From JAAYZQ01 sp034428935 (lineage in GTDB: Bacteria; Chloroflexota; Anaerolineae; JAAYZQ01), in assembly GCA_034428935.1 (NCBI GenBank), contig DAOUHB010000070.1, positions 1 to 64,000 on the forward strand: DNA of 64,000 nt, given 5' to 3'. How positions within the stretch are numbered: position 1 is the stretch's first letter; each line of letters opens with the position of its first letter. The position numbers and the translations under genes were made by a program. Positions 1-7,244 of this stretch are shown here, piece after piece. The notes beneath the pieces are model-generated. The model was not told the origin of the DNA. It did no database searches and saw only the letters and a list, made by a program, of their open reading frames with translations.

Positions 1-92
1 GCGACACCCAACTGGGACGCCAGGCTCGCCTGGGTCGTATCCGGGTTCTCTTCGATTGCCTCCAGGAGACGGCGATCCAGGTCGCTTGACAC
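1..92 (-). CDS. Winged helix-turn-helix regulator, N-terminal fragment (Lrp/AsnC or MarR-like)
   Basis: Only the first 30 codons lie in the window; the gene runs off the left edge. The visible peptide has the pattern LDRRLLEAIEENPDTTQ followed by ASLASQLGV, typical of the first two helices of winged-HTH regulators such as Lrp/AsnC relatives. I chose a GTG start at 92 because an AGGGAGG ribosome site lies just upstream. A good promoter (143-171) and a short inverted repeat (130-144) precede it, which suggests autoregulation. The effector domain is outside the window, so the exact family is open. Confidence 0.6.
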   Translation of the reverse strand, partial: MSSDLDRRLLEAIEENPDTTQASLASQLGV

Positions 93-129
93 CCCATCCC
101 TCCCTTTCGAAACGGGCACGAGCACCAAT

Positions 130-144
130 ATTCAGAGGCTGAAT
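130..144. promoter_or_regulatory. Inverted repeat ATTCAG-N3-CTGAAT, candidate operator
   Basis: A perfect 6-bp inverted repeat with a 3-bp spacer sits at the expected transcription start of the leftward regulator gene, just downstream of its -10 box. A repressor bound here would block initiation. Autoregulation is inferred from position only. Confidence 0.4.
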
Positions 145-171
145 CTTAACACGCTTCGGGGCACCTGTCAA
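143..171 (-). promoter_or_regulatory. Sigma-70 promoter of the winged-HTH gene
   Basis: Read on the minus strand: TTGACA (166-171), a 17-bp spacer and TAAGAT (143-148). The start would be near 136, giving a leader of about 44 nt before the GTG at 92. Confidence 0.6.
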
Positions 172-228
172 GACGGCGGCGTGGAATATCTACCTGGACC
201 CTTGGCGCGCTGAACCACCGAGCAAACC

Positions 229-263
229 GAGGCCACTGACGCTCACGAGCAATCAGTGGCCTC
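229..263 (-). terminator. Stem-loop downstream of the M24 peptidase gene
   Basis: An 11-bp perfect stem, GAGGCCACTGA paired with TCAGTGGCCTC around a 13-nt loop, lies 49 bp beyond the stop of the leftward peptidase gene. The following T-run is poor, so it may act as an RNA 3' end stabiliser or a weak terminator. Confidence 0.4.
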
Positions 264-311
264 AGCTTTCACATCTTTAGCCGTTCCCTCGTCGAGCGGG
301 CGGCCGGCACG

Positions 312-1439
312 CTACAGGCGCGTCAGCTCCCGGGGCAGGCTTGTCAGCGTCTCCCGCCCATCCTCGGTGACGAGCACGTCGTCCTCGATGCGCACGCCCC
401 CAAGCCCCGGCACATAAACCCCCGGCTCGACGGTAAAGGTCATGCCCGGCTGCAGGATTTCCAGCTCGCCCTCCACGATGTAGGGCGGCTCGTGGGTCTC
501 CAGTCCCAGGCCGTGGCCGGTGCGGTGCAGGAAGTGCGGCCCGTAACCGGCGAGGGTGATGGCCCGCCGTGCGGCGCGGTCCACCTCCTGGGCGGGCACG
601 CCAGGCCGGGCAGCCAGCCTGCCTGCCTGGTTGGCCGCCAGCACGGCGTCATAGATGCCTTCGATCTCGGGCGTCGGCTCGCCCAGGACGTAGGTGCGGG
701 TGATGTCGGAGCGGTAGCCCTGGCAGGTCGTGCCCCAGTCGATGGTCACCAGGTCGCCGCGGGCCAGGGGCCGGTCGGAGGGGCCCGCGTGGGGCGAGGC
801 CGAGTTCGGACCGGCGACGACGATGGGCTGGAAGGCTTCTTCCTCGCCGCCCTCGCGCAGCATGGCGACGCGCAGGTCAGAGGCCACTTCCAGCTCCGTC
901 CGGCCCTCACGAATGGCGCCCTCGTCCAACAGGCGGTTCATGGCCGCCTCGGCGATGGAAACGGCGCGGCGCATCAGGGCTACCTCCTCTTCGTCCTTGC
1001 GCATGCGAAGGATGGGTAGCCAGGGCTCGGTGGCCAGCAGCTTGCAGCCGGGCATGGCCTGCTCGATGCGGCGCGCCTCCAGCAGGCGCATGGCCAGGAA
1101 CTCGACGCCCAGTGACACCCCTTCCCGGGCCAACCCCAGGGCGCCGGCCACCTGGTGAAAGACCTGCTCGTGCCCTTCCTCGTCGCTGTAGGACAGAAAC
1201 TGAACGTCGTCGGGCAAAAAGGCCCGGGCGCCTGGCACCTCCAGCACAGGCAGGGCCAGTGCCGGCTGCCCTTCGGCAGGGAAAAAGGCAACCAGCGGGC
1301 GCTCGCTCAGGTGCTTGGCCAACCCGGTGAAATAGTGCAGGTTGGCGCCGGGCACCAGGGCCACGCAGTCCAGCCCCTGGGCCTTTTGAAGCTCTTGCAG
1401 CGCCCGAATCCTCGATGCATATACTCGTTGATCCACCAT
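312..1439 (-). CDS. M24 family Xaa-Pro peptidase (aminopeptidase P / prolidase-like)
   Basis: Predicted cytosolic metallopeptidase of 375 aa that cleaves Xaa-Pro bonds. The N-terminal half is a creatinase-like domain (LQKAQGLDCVALVPGANLHY). The C-terminal half has the pita-bread fold motifs: TIDWGTTCQGYRSDITRTY carries the two metal-binding Asp, HRTGHGLGLETHEPPY the His, and MTFTVEPGVY and GGVRIEDDVLV the two Glu. All five expected ligands are present. The start at 1439 (MVDQR) is preferred over one six codons upstream because AAGGAGAG lies at good spacing. It follows the zincin-like gene by 21 bp, so the two are probably co-transcribed. Substrate preference (dipeptide or longer) cannot be told. 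Confidence 0.88.
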   Translation of the reverse strand: MVDQRVYASRIRALQELQKAQGLDCVALVPGANLHYFTGLAKHLSERPLVAFFPAEGQPALALPVLEVPGARAFLPDDVQFLSYSDEEGHEQVFHQVAGALGLAREGVSLGVEFLAMRLLEARRIEQAMPGCKLLATEPWLPILRMRKDEEEVALMRRAVSIAEAAMNRLLDEGAIREGRTELEVASDLRVAMLREGGEEEAFQPIVVAGPNSASPHAGPSDRPLARGDLVTIDWGTTCQGYRSDITRTYVLGEPTPEIEGIYDAVLAANQAGRLAARPGVPAQEVDRAARRAITLAGYGPHFLHRTGHGLGLETHEPPYIVEGELEILQPGMTFTVEPGVYVPGLGGVRIEDDVLVTEDGRETLTSLPRELTRL

Positions 1440-1460
1440 GTCTCTCCTTTCTTCCATGGC

Positions 1461-2060
1461 TCAGCCCTTGGCTTGCCAAAAGCTGTCATCCCACAGCGTG
1501 GAGCGCAGCCACCTGTCGATCTGTGGGTCGGCGACGTTCAGCCGCTGCCGCTCGCGGCAATAGAGGGCCAGGGACTGGGCAAAATAGTCCCGGGGGCTCG
1601 ACCTGGCCACGGCATCGATCCCATAGCCCAGGGCGTAGAGCGGGGCCAGCCGCGCACCCGCTTCCCGCCAGCGGGGCCGCTGCCCCCCGCCCTCCGAAAG
1701 CCATTCTCCCTCGGCAGCGCCGCCGTTGCCCAGGTGGTGGTCGACCAGGTGGCCGACGACGTGCAGCGGCTGTTCGTTGTCCAGGGCCAGGTCCTGTATC
1801 GACACAAAGGCGACGTTGGCAACCTGCCGCCCACGGAGCTGGGCCGGGCCGGGCTCGTAGCGTGACGGGCCGTTGCACACTGCCAGGTAGCCGCCTTCAC
1901 AGGCCAGGAGGTAACCCCACAGGCCGGTGGGCAATGGGGCCATCTGCCGCGCCAGGGCGGTCATGGGCGCCCAGGCGTGGTCGAAAACATCCCGCACCCA
2001 CAGGGGCGACTGTGCCAGCGCGCCGGGCAGCAGCCGGGCCCGGGCGCGCAGCCAGGTCAT
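1461..2060 (-). CDS. Uncharacterised protein, degenerate zincin-like (lethal-factor-like fold suspected)
   Basis: Protein of 199 aa with no confident family. Two stretches resemble the zinc-peptidase core of anthrax-lethal-factor-type (M34-like) proteins. One is LHVVGHLVDHHLG, where such families have HExxHxxDHxLG. The other is SPRDYFAQSLALYCR, where they have a PxExFAEAFxLY-like helix. In both, the catalytic or ligand Glu is replaced (Val and Gln), so if the homology is real this is probably a non-catalytic relative. No signal peptide or membrane segment. Start at 2060 (MTWLRARARLL) chosen for a GGGGAG site 6 nt upstream; ATG codons at 2090 and 2141 are less likely, the latter lying in the promoter. 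Probably in an operon with the M24 peptidase. Confidence 0.5.
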   Translation of the reverse strand: MTWLRARARLLPGALAQSPLWVRDVFDHAWAPMTALARQMAPLPTGLWGYLLACEGGYLAVCNGPSRYEPGPAQLRGRQVANVAFVSIQDLALDNEQPLHVVGHLVDHHLGNGGAAEGEWLSEGGGQRPRWREAGARLAPLYALGYGIDAVARSSPRDYFAQSLALYCRERQRLNVADPQIDRWLRSTLWDDSFWQAKG

Positions 2061-2141
2061 CGCCGTCTCCCCGCTTCTCGCCCTTGCCATGCTTCCAGAC
2101 CCTCGCAGTGTACACCCCTGAGGTGCCCCAGGGTACCCCAT

Positions 2142-2167
2142 ATAATACCAAAAGATAATACCAAAAG
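2142..2167 (-). repeat. Two tandem 13-bp repeats with extended -10 boxes
   Basis: ATAATACCAAAAG occurs twice back to back (2142-2154 and 2155-2167). On the minus strand each copy reads CTTTTGGTATTAT, which contains TGGTATTAT, an extended -10 hexamer. This is the only promoter-like sequence upstream of the leftward gene ending at 1461, so the duplication may have created two staggered starts. Confidence 0.45.
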
Positions 2168-2171
2168 CCTA

Positions 2172-2200
2172 TTGTACGGCCTGAAGCCGCGTGCTATAAT
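2172..2200 (+). promoter_or_regulatory. Strong sigma-70 promoter pointing into a gene-free stretch
   Basis: TTGTAC (2172-2177), a 17-bp spacer and a perfect TATAAT (2195-2200). No plus-strand gene follows for 1.6 kb; the nearby protein genes are on the other strand. A non-coding transcript starting near 2207 is the simplest reading. Confidence 0.5.
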
Positions 2201-2206
2201 GTCCTT

Positions 2207-2335
2207 GGTCGCCCGCCCCGGCACCGTGCGGGATACAACAGGTTACCCATCGTACAGCCGGAGGCAGTCGCTCTGCCTTCCATCGACTGGTTCCCGGATC
2301 GGCTGCCCATCGCGCGGGGCCACACGTCCTTTAAC
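2207..2335 (+). ncRNA. Candidate structured small RNA, family unknown
   Basis: This gene-free stretch downstream of the 2172 promoter can fold. GCCCCG (2215-2220) can pair with CGGGGC (2315-2320) as a closing stem. Inside is an 8-bp hairpin, GGAGGCAG (2260-2267) with CTGCCTTC (2272-2279; one G-U pair) around a TCGC-type loop. It lacks the GGAAGGAAGCAGC signature of SRP RNA, and I could not fit it to tmRNA or RNase P. The 3' end is a guess because no T-rich terminator is obvious. The rest of the 2060-2368 gap holds only the repeats and promoter listed. Confidence 0.25.
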
Positions 2336-2367
2336 AACTGAATGATAGCACAAGTGCCAGGTCGTGC

Positions 2368-3630
2368 CTACTCGCCCTCGTTCCACGTTGCCTCCCGGCT
2401 CCAGCGGTGGCCGGGCAGCGGAACGAGCTGGATCCAGGTGTTGCCCGGCTTGAGGGGGATCGGGACCTGGCCCGCAGGGTCGCGAAAGAGCAGCATGCTC
2501 TCCCGCTTGGGCCGTGCCCACAGCCCCTCGAAGGCCTGCCCATCCCGAAAGATGACGGCCGGCCCGGTGCCCCAGAGCTGGATCTGCACCGAAGGGTGGT
2601 TGCGCCGCGGCTCGTCCTCAAAGATGTCCGTGTCCACGTGCGTCACATAGACGACGACCACGTTGGTGGCCGAAAGCTGCTCGCCCGACGCCGCGTCGAC
2701 GTGCGGCACGCCGGCCTGCCAGCGCAGGTACGACTCGCTGGCGGGGTCGTAGCGATACTCGACGACCATGTCCCGTGAAGGATACGGTATCTCGATCTGT
2801 GTGGCCGGCTGGCCATCTTCTGGAGGTTCGACGGCAAAGTCCATCCCTTGCAGGTCCTGCGCCTCGTTGATCCCTAGCTCGCCGGCAATGTTCCAGATCT
2901 TGTTCGGGTCGGCGAACAGCGTATGCTCGATGGGGATGCCCGACTTGCGCAGCTCCTGATCCCGATAAAAGCCCTCGGAATGGAGGCCCCAGCCATAGCA
3001 GAACTGCCGGTCGTAAAAGTCGGCGTTCAAGAAAAGGGGATAGAGGCCGGCGCTGGTACCCGAAAAGGCCATCAGGCTCTTGTACATGGCCGGGAGCTCC
3101 AGGTCGATAAAGCGGGCGCTCCGCGTCGAGCCGATCTTGTCCACTTCCTGGCACAGGTAGATGGCCGTAAAGCGGGTGATGCCCGCTTCCGAGAGGTGCT
3201 CGTAGACGATGTCTGCCTGCGGAAGCCCGTATTGGGGCCGGGAGATGGCGGCGTTCTGGACCTTGATGGCCAGGGGGCGTCGATCGAGGAGGCCGAGATC
3301 GCTCACCTCGAGGCCCGTCAGCGGGCACTGGTCGGGGCTCAGCGTGGGATAGATCCCCACGGCCAGGGTCGGCATCTCCGTGGGTGTCGCGGTTGGCGTG
3401 CTTGTCGGGGGCTCGGCCGTGGCCGAGGGCGCGGGCGTCGGAGAAGGTTCAGGGGTGTGCGTGTTCGTTGGCAGCGCGGGCAGCTTGGCGTCGGCCGGGC
3501 GAGGTGTCTTGCTGGACTCGGCAGAAGCATCGGAAGGCTTCGACTGGCAGCCAGCAACCGCTATTACAATGATCAACAGAACGAGGCAGGCGGCCAGGAT
3601 GCTCCCGATTCTCTTCTGTCCTTCGTACAT
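2368..3630 (-). CDS. DUF3048 (YerB-like) lipoprotein
   Basis: Predicted membrane-anchored extracytoplasmic lipoprotein of 420 aa. A signal peptide (KRIGSILAACLVLLIIVIA) ends in the lipobox VAGC at about residue 26. A Thr/Pro-rich linker of about 60 residues follows, then a DUF3048 domain starting at CPLTGLEVSD with the hallmark run RRPLAIKVQNAAISRPQYGL and later EVDKIGSTRSAR, through to the C terminus. The biochemical role of DUF3048 is unknown; Bacillus YerB is the named member. The start at 3630 is set by CGGAGG and by the signal peptide; a 47-codon upstream extension would run through the promoter. Monocistronic, with its own promoter at 3686-3713. Confidence 0.88.
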   Translation of the reverse strand: MYEGQKRIGSILAACLVLLIIVIAVAGCQSKPSDASAESSKTPRPADAKLPALPTNTHTPEPSPTPAPSATAEPPTSTPTATPTEMPTLAVGIYPTLSPDQCPLTGLEVSDLGLLDRRPLAIKVQNAAISRPQYGLPQADIVYEHLSEAGITRFTAIYLCQEVDKIGSTRSARFIDLELPAMYKSLMAFSGTSAGLYPLFLNADFYDRQFCYGWGLHSEGFYRDQELRKSGIPIEHTLFADPNKIWNIAGELGINEAQDLQGMDFAVEPPEDGQPATQIEIPYPSRDMVVEYRYDPASESYLRWQAGVPHVDAASGEQLSATNVVVVYVTHVDTDIFEDEPRRNHPSVQIQLWGTGPAVIFRDGQAFEGLWARPKRESMLLFRDPAGQVPIPLKPGNTWIQLVPLPGHRWSREATWNEGE

Positions 3631-3685
3631 CTGTAACCTCCGTCGGGACTGATGGACTACGGTGTCCGGTAGCGCCGTGACCGTC

Positions 3686-3713
3686 ATTATAGCATAGGTA
3701 TCCATCTTTGCAA
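3686..3713 (-). promoter_or_regulatory. Promoter of the DUF3048 lipoprotein gene
   Basis: Minus strand: TTGCAA (3708-3713), a 16-bp spacer and TATAAT (3686-3691), followed by a leader of about 50 nt to the ATG at 3630. Confidence 0.6.
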
Positions 3714-3779
3714 GTCGCTCCTGTCTCCTGTAGCGACCGGTTCCTGGCGGTTTGTTAGCAATAAGTACCAAGAGGCCAG

Positions 3780-3808
3780 TTGACTAATAGATGGAGACGG
3801 GGTATAAT
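3780..3808 (+). promoter_or_regulatory. Strong promoter heading the 12-gene signalling cluster
   Basis: TTGACT (3780-3785), a 17-bp spacer and TATAAT (3803-3808). It is the only near-consensus promoter I found before 21.7 kb on this strand. It also fixes the first gene's start, because the open frame beginning at 3780 would start upstream of the transcript. Confidence 0.7.
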
Positions 3809-3893
3809 GAGCCGGAACCGCGGCCAGCACGGGGGTCTGGTAACGGTCGATTCACCGTGTCCAAGACGACAAAGAACCAAAGGACGGGTCGAG

Positions 3894-4721
3894 ATGGCGC
3901 TGAAAGGCAACCTGAGGGACTTTAGCACAACCCAGCTCTTGAATTTGATCCACCTCGCACGAAAGACTGGCGCTTTGACGATCCAGGTCTCACCCGGGGT
4001 CACCACACTCTTTTTCCGTGAAGGCAAGCTCGTGCACGCGACGACGAGTGGCCGCGACTTTCACCTGGCCAATGTTCTGGCCCGGGCCGGCAAGCTGACC
4101 GAGGAACAGGCCAAGATCATCCGCACCAAGTCGGGCAACACGGCTGACAAAGAACTAGGAATGCTCCTCATCAGCGCCGGGCACGTCTCGCAGAGGGACA
4201 TTGTCAACAGCATCCGCGGTGATACCCTGGAGACGGTGTACGGGCTCTTTACCTGGTCCGATGGCATGTTCCATTTCGAGCCAAACCAATTGCCCCCCGG
4301 CGACGTGATCACCGTACCCATCGACCTGGAGAACATTATCCTGGAGGGCAGCCGGCGGGTCAAGGAGTGGGAGCGGCTGCAGGATGAGCTGCCAGACCTG
4401 GACATGGCGCTCAAGTTCACCGACCGCCCCCAGGCGCAGCTCCGCAACATCAACCTGAGCGTCGAGGAATGGCGGGTGATCTCGTACATCAACCCCCGAA
4501 ACTCCATCCGGCAAATTGCGCAACGTATTGGCATGGACGATTTTCAGATTCGCAAGATCATCTACGGGCTGCTTCAAGCCGGCCTGGTGGAGATCATCCG
4601 GGTGGAGGGGCCGGCACCCAGACGTCCTGCCTCCGCTGCCATGCAGACGGTCATATCCCGCCCACCGGCCGTCAAGCGTTCGGTGATCCACAAGCTGATC
4701 GATAGAATACGAAGACTGTAG
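3894..4721 (+). CDS. DUF4388 (PATAN-type) protein with C-terminal winged-helix segment
   Basis: Cytosolic protein of 275 aa. Residues 1 to about 150 form a DUF4388 domain, recognisable from MALKGNLRDFSTTQLLNLIH, KTGALTIQV, LFFREGKLVHAT and the later LFTWSDGMFHFEP. Such domains accompany two-component and Mgl-type GTPase systems. Residues about 190-245 (WRVISYINPRNSIRQIAQRI, then DDFQIRKIIYGLLQAGLVEI) look like a winged helix, so it could bind DNA or a partner. The start at 3894 is the natural DUF4388 N terminus, with AAAGGA upstream. It leads the operon with the GTPase and roadblock genes and is probably their adaptor; that role is inferred. Confidence 0.85.
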   Translation: MALKGNLRDFSTTQLLNLIHLARKTGALTIQVSPGVTTLFFREGKLVHATTSGRDFHLANVLARAGKLTEEQAKIIRTKSGNTADKELGMLLISAGHVSQRDIVNSIRGDTLETVYGLFTWSDGMFHFEPNQLPPGDVITVPIDLENIILEGSRRVKEWERLQDELPDLDMALKFTDRPQAQLRNINLSVEEWRVISYINPRNSIRQIAQRIGMDDFQIRKIIYGLLQAGLVEIIRVEGPAPRRPASAAMQTVISRPPAVKRSVIHKLIDRIRRL

Positions 4722-4788
4722 CCCAGGCGCTGCGGGCAATGTGCTTGCCTGCTGGCGGACCCGAACAAGAACAGGATAGACAGCAAAG

Positions 4789-5319
4789 ATGCACACAGTC
4801 AAAATGGTCGTCACCGGTCCCTTCAACGCAGGCAAGACCGAGTTTATCAGCGCTGTCAGCGAGATCGACGTTGTCTCGACCGAACGCAAGATCAGCGATG
4901 CCACGTCACGAATTAAAAGAGAGACAACGGTGGCCATGGACTTTGGACGGATCACCGTCGACGATGAGCTGGTTCTCTACCTGTTCGGGACTCCAGGGCA
5001 GAAACGATTCGACTTCATGTGGGAGATTCTCTCCGAGGGCATGCTTGGTTTTGTCGTCCTCATCGACAGCGTCCGGCCGGAGACGTTTCGCGAGGCGCGG
5101 CGTATCCTCGACGTTTTCCGCACTTATGCCAGCACTCCCTACGTGGTGGCGGCCAACAAGCAGGACATGGAGGATGCCTGGTCGCCCGATGACCTGCGCA
5201 TCGCGCTCAAGGTTGATCCGGGGGTCAAGCTTTTGCCCTGCGTCGCAAAGGACAAGGAGAGCGTGAAGAGCGTTCTCCTCGAGTTGCTCTATGCTATCCT
5301 GGAAACGGCGCCCGAGTAG
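4789..5319 (+). CDS. MglA-like small Ras-superfamily GTPase
   Basis: GTP-binding switch protein of 176 aa. The Walker A loop is GPFNAGKT at residues 10-17. The switch II region reads GTPGQ at 67-71, so the usual Asp of DxxG is replaced by Thr, as in other MglA/Gtr-type bacterial GTPases. The guanine-specificity motif is NKQD at 123-126. MglA proteins switch between GTP and GDP states under roadblock-domain partners and set cell polarity in Myxococcus; here the process is unknown. It lies between a DUF4388 gene and a roadblock gene, the classic neighbourhood. Length is that of a single G domain with no membrane anchor. Confidence 0.88.
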   Translation: MHTVKMVVTGPFNAGKTEFISAVSEIDVVSTERKISDATSRIKRETTVAMDFGRITVDDELVLYLFGTPGQKRFDFMWEILSEGMLGFVVLIDSVRPETFREARRILDVFRTYASTPYVVAANKQDMEDAWSPDDLRIALKVDPGVKLLPCVAKDKESVKSVLLELLYAILETAPE

Positions 5320-5362
5320 AGCGCCGGCATGAGATGCTGAACCCGAAGGAGGGTTTTTGTCA

Positions 5363-5734
5363 ATGACACGGTCACGAACTGAACAGATGGTGGCTCGTCT
5401 CAGGAACTTGCAGGTTACCACGCCCGACATTGAGGCTTCGGCCGTGGTGAGCGTGGATGGCCTGATCATTGCTTCTGCCTTGCCGGCCGACGTGGAAGAG
5501 GACCGCGTCTCGGCCATGAGCGCGGCGATGTTGAGCCTGGGCGAGCGTATTGCAGGCGAGCTGGGGCGCGGGGTGATGGATCAGGTGTACATCCGCGGTG
5601 CCCAGGGCTATGTCATCCTCAGCGCCGTGGGCGATGAGGCAGTGTTGACGGTCCTGGCGCGCCAGGACGCCAAGCTGGGCCTGGTCTTCCTCGACATGAG
5701 GCGCGCCGCAGAAGATCTTACCCGGTTAATCTAG
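5363..5734 (+). CDS. Roadblock/LC7-domain protein (MglB-like GTPase partner)
   Basis: Single roadblock/LC7 domain of 123 aa. The pattern IEASAVVSVDGLIIASALP, the central helix SAMSAAMLSLGERIAGELG and the strand YVILSAVGDEAVLTVLA fit the family. Roadblock proteins act as GTPase-activating or scaffolding dimers for MglA-type GTPases, and the preceding gene encodes one. AAGGAGGG (5346-5353) is better spaced from the ATG at 5363 than from the TTG at 5357, so I chose the ATG. It is 43 bp after the GTPase gene. Confidence 0.85.
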   Translation: MTRSRTEQMVARLRNLQVTTPDIEASAVVSVDGLIIASALPADVEEDRVSAMSAAMLSLGERIAGELGRGVMDQVYIRGAQGYVILSAVGDEAVLTVLARQDAKLGLVFLDMRRAAEDLTRLI

Positions 5735-5787
5735 ACGTTTCCTGGTACGATGGCCGGCCGCTACCAGGTGGAGGGCAGGGATAAAGC

Positions 5788-6570
5788 TTGAGCTCAATCG
5801 TTACCGCACAGGGTGTGGTACACTACGAGGTCTACGGACGGGGGCGACCAGTGATCCTGCTCCATGGCTGGCTGGGCTCCTGGGGTTGTTGGCTCGGCAC
5901 CATGGAGGCACTGGCAAACGGCTACCGGGCTTATGCCCTCGACTTCTGGGGCTTTGGAGAGTCGGACAAGCGCCGCGAGAGTTATAACATCTCGGACTTT
6001 GTGGGGTTGGTCGATCAGTTCATGGAGAGGATGGGCATCAACAGGGCGCCGGTGGTTGGTCATTCCATGGGCGGCACAGTTGCCCTGAACCTGGCCCTGG
6101 ACAAGCCGAATCGTGTGGAAAAGGTGACGGTGGTCGGCTCTCCCATCGACGGTCGCTCTCTGAACCTGTTTCTGAAGCTGGCCGGCTACCCATCCATCGC
6201 CTTTCTCGTCTGGAACTCGCCTGCCCTGTTACGCATGGGCATCAAGCTCCTGGCGCCATGGATCGCTGCAAACTGGCACGACTGGTATGAGCTGCTGATG
6301 CACGATCTGTCCAAGATGACGCTGGAGTCATTCCTTTGGAGCATCCACTCGCTGCACTATACCGATCTCCGCCCTCGCCTGGGAACCCTGCGCATGCCGG
6401 CCCTGGGCGTCTATGGCCGCGGCGACAAGATCGTCGACCCCCGGCAGGCGGAGCTGTTCCGGTACGTGGCCAATTCTCGAGTAGAGACTCTACCGTCATC
6501 CAGACACTTTCCGATGCTCGACGAACCGGACCAATTCTATTCGATCCTGCTCAGTTTCCTGGGAAGTTGA
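5788..6570 (+). CDS. Alpha/beta hydrolase, complete catalytic triad
   Basis: Soluble alpha/beta-hydrolase-fold protein of 260 aa. The oxyanion segment is LLHGWLGSWG, the nucleophile elbow GHSMGG, the acid lies in VYGRGDKIVD and the histidine in SRHFPMLDEP. The fold covers esterases, lipases, dehalogenases and epoxide hydrolases, so the substrate is not predictable. Starts with TTG at 5788. A second copy of the same subfamily lies at 20858-21649, at the far end of the cluster, sharing the HGWLGSW and HFPMLDEP signatures, but there the nucleophile Ser is Thr. The setting next to an acyl-ACP-reductase homologue hints at a lipid ester or related substrate. Confidence 0.85.
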   Translation: MSSIVTAQGVVHYEVYGRGRPVILLHGWLGSWGCWLGTMEALANGYRAYALDFWGFGESDKRRESYNISDFVGLVDQFMERMGINRAPVVGHSMGGTVALNLALDKPNRVEKVTVVGSPIDGRSLNLFLKLAGYPSIAFLVWNSPALLRMGIKLLAPWIAANWHDWYELLMHDLSKMTLESFLWSIHSLHYTDLRPRLGTLRMPALGVYGRGDKIVDPRQAELFRYVANSRVETLPSSRHFPMLDEPDQFYSILLSFLGS

Positions 6571-6597
6571 ACCGCACGTCTCGAGGTGGGATTCATT

Positions 6598-7236
6598 ATG
6601 GAAGATACGAATGACAGGGCGGTCCAATACTACTGGCCGAACAAGATGGGCAGAATGATGCTCCTGTCCCTGGAAGACGTGATGGGTAAGAATGGCGTCA
6701 ACGCCGTCCTAAACCTCTCCAAGCTGCGCCATCTCATCAACAACTATCCCCCCAACAACCTGGATCTGGGCTGGAGCTTTGAGGAGATGGCCGCCCTGAA
6801 CCAGGCCCTGGATGACATGTACGGGCCTCGGGGCGGCAAGGGCCTGGCCATGCGCGCGGGCCGCGCGGGGCTCTATTATGCCTTGAAGGATTTCGGCGCC
6901 GTCCTGGGCGTCGCCGACCTGGCCTTTCGCCTGTTGCCCCTGAGCATGAAGATGAAGGTGGGCCTGAACGCCATGGCCGAGACCTTTAACAAGACCAGCG
7001 ACCAGGTGGTGCGCGTCGAAGAGCAGTTTGACCATTATCTGTACCACATCGATCGCTGCCCCGTTTGCTGGGGGCGCAAGTCGGACGTTCCCATCTGTCA
7101 TGCCGGTCTCGGGCTGCTCCAAGAGGCCCTCCACTGGGTGACGGGTGGCAAGAACATTCGTGTCGAAGAGACGTTGTGCATCGCCAAGGGGGACCCAAGC
7201 TGCACGTACGTGATTGACAAGAGACCGCTGGACTGA
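6598..7236 (+). CDS. V4R-domain (4-vinyl reductase) small-molecule-binding protein
   Basis: Protein of 212 aa whose C-terminal half is a V4R domain. The zinc/cysteine pattern runs CPVCWGR, ICHAGLG, EETLCIAKGDPSCTYVI. V4R domains occur in BchJ and as the aromatic-effector-binding part of XylR/DmpR regulators, and bind small hydrophobic molecules. The N-terminal half (residues 1-100: MEDVMGKNGVNAVLNLSKL, then FEEMAALNQALDDMYG) is the helical segment usual in stand-alone V4R proteins. No DNA-binding or kinase domain is attached, so it is probably a sensor or carrier for a lipophilic ligand. ATG at 6598 preferred (GAGGTGGG upstream) over GTG at 6586. Only 8 bp separate it from the next gene. Confidence 0.82.
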   Translation: MEDTNDRAVQYYWPNKMGRMMLLSLEDVMGKNGVNAVLNLSKLRHLINNYPPNNLDLGWSFEEMAALNQALDDMYGPRGGKGLAMRAGRAGLYYALKDFGAVLGVADLAFRLLPLSMKMKVGLNAMAETFNKTSDQVVRVEEQFDHYLYHIDRCPVCWGRKSDVPICHAGLGLLQEALHWVTGGKNIRVEETLCIAKGDPSCTYVIDKRPLD

Positions 7237-7244
7237 TTGAAGCG

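Noticed and set aside
2207..2335. SRP (4.5S) RNA or 6S RNA assignment for the foldable stretch
   Set aside because: The GGAAGGAAGCAGC signature of SRP RNA is missing and the long paired ends with a central bubble of 6S RNA cannot be built convincingly; left as unknown.
3780..3893. Upstream start of the DUF4388 gene
   Set aside because: It begins on the -35 box of the cluster promoter; the family N terminus starts at 3894.
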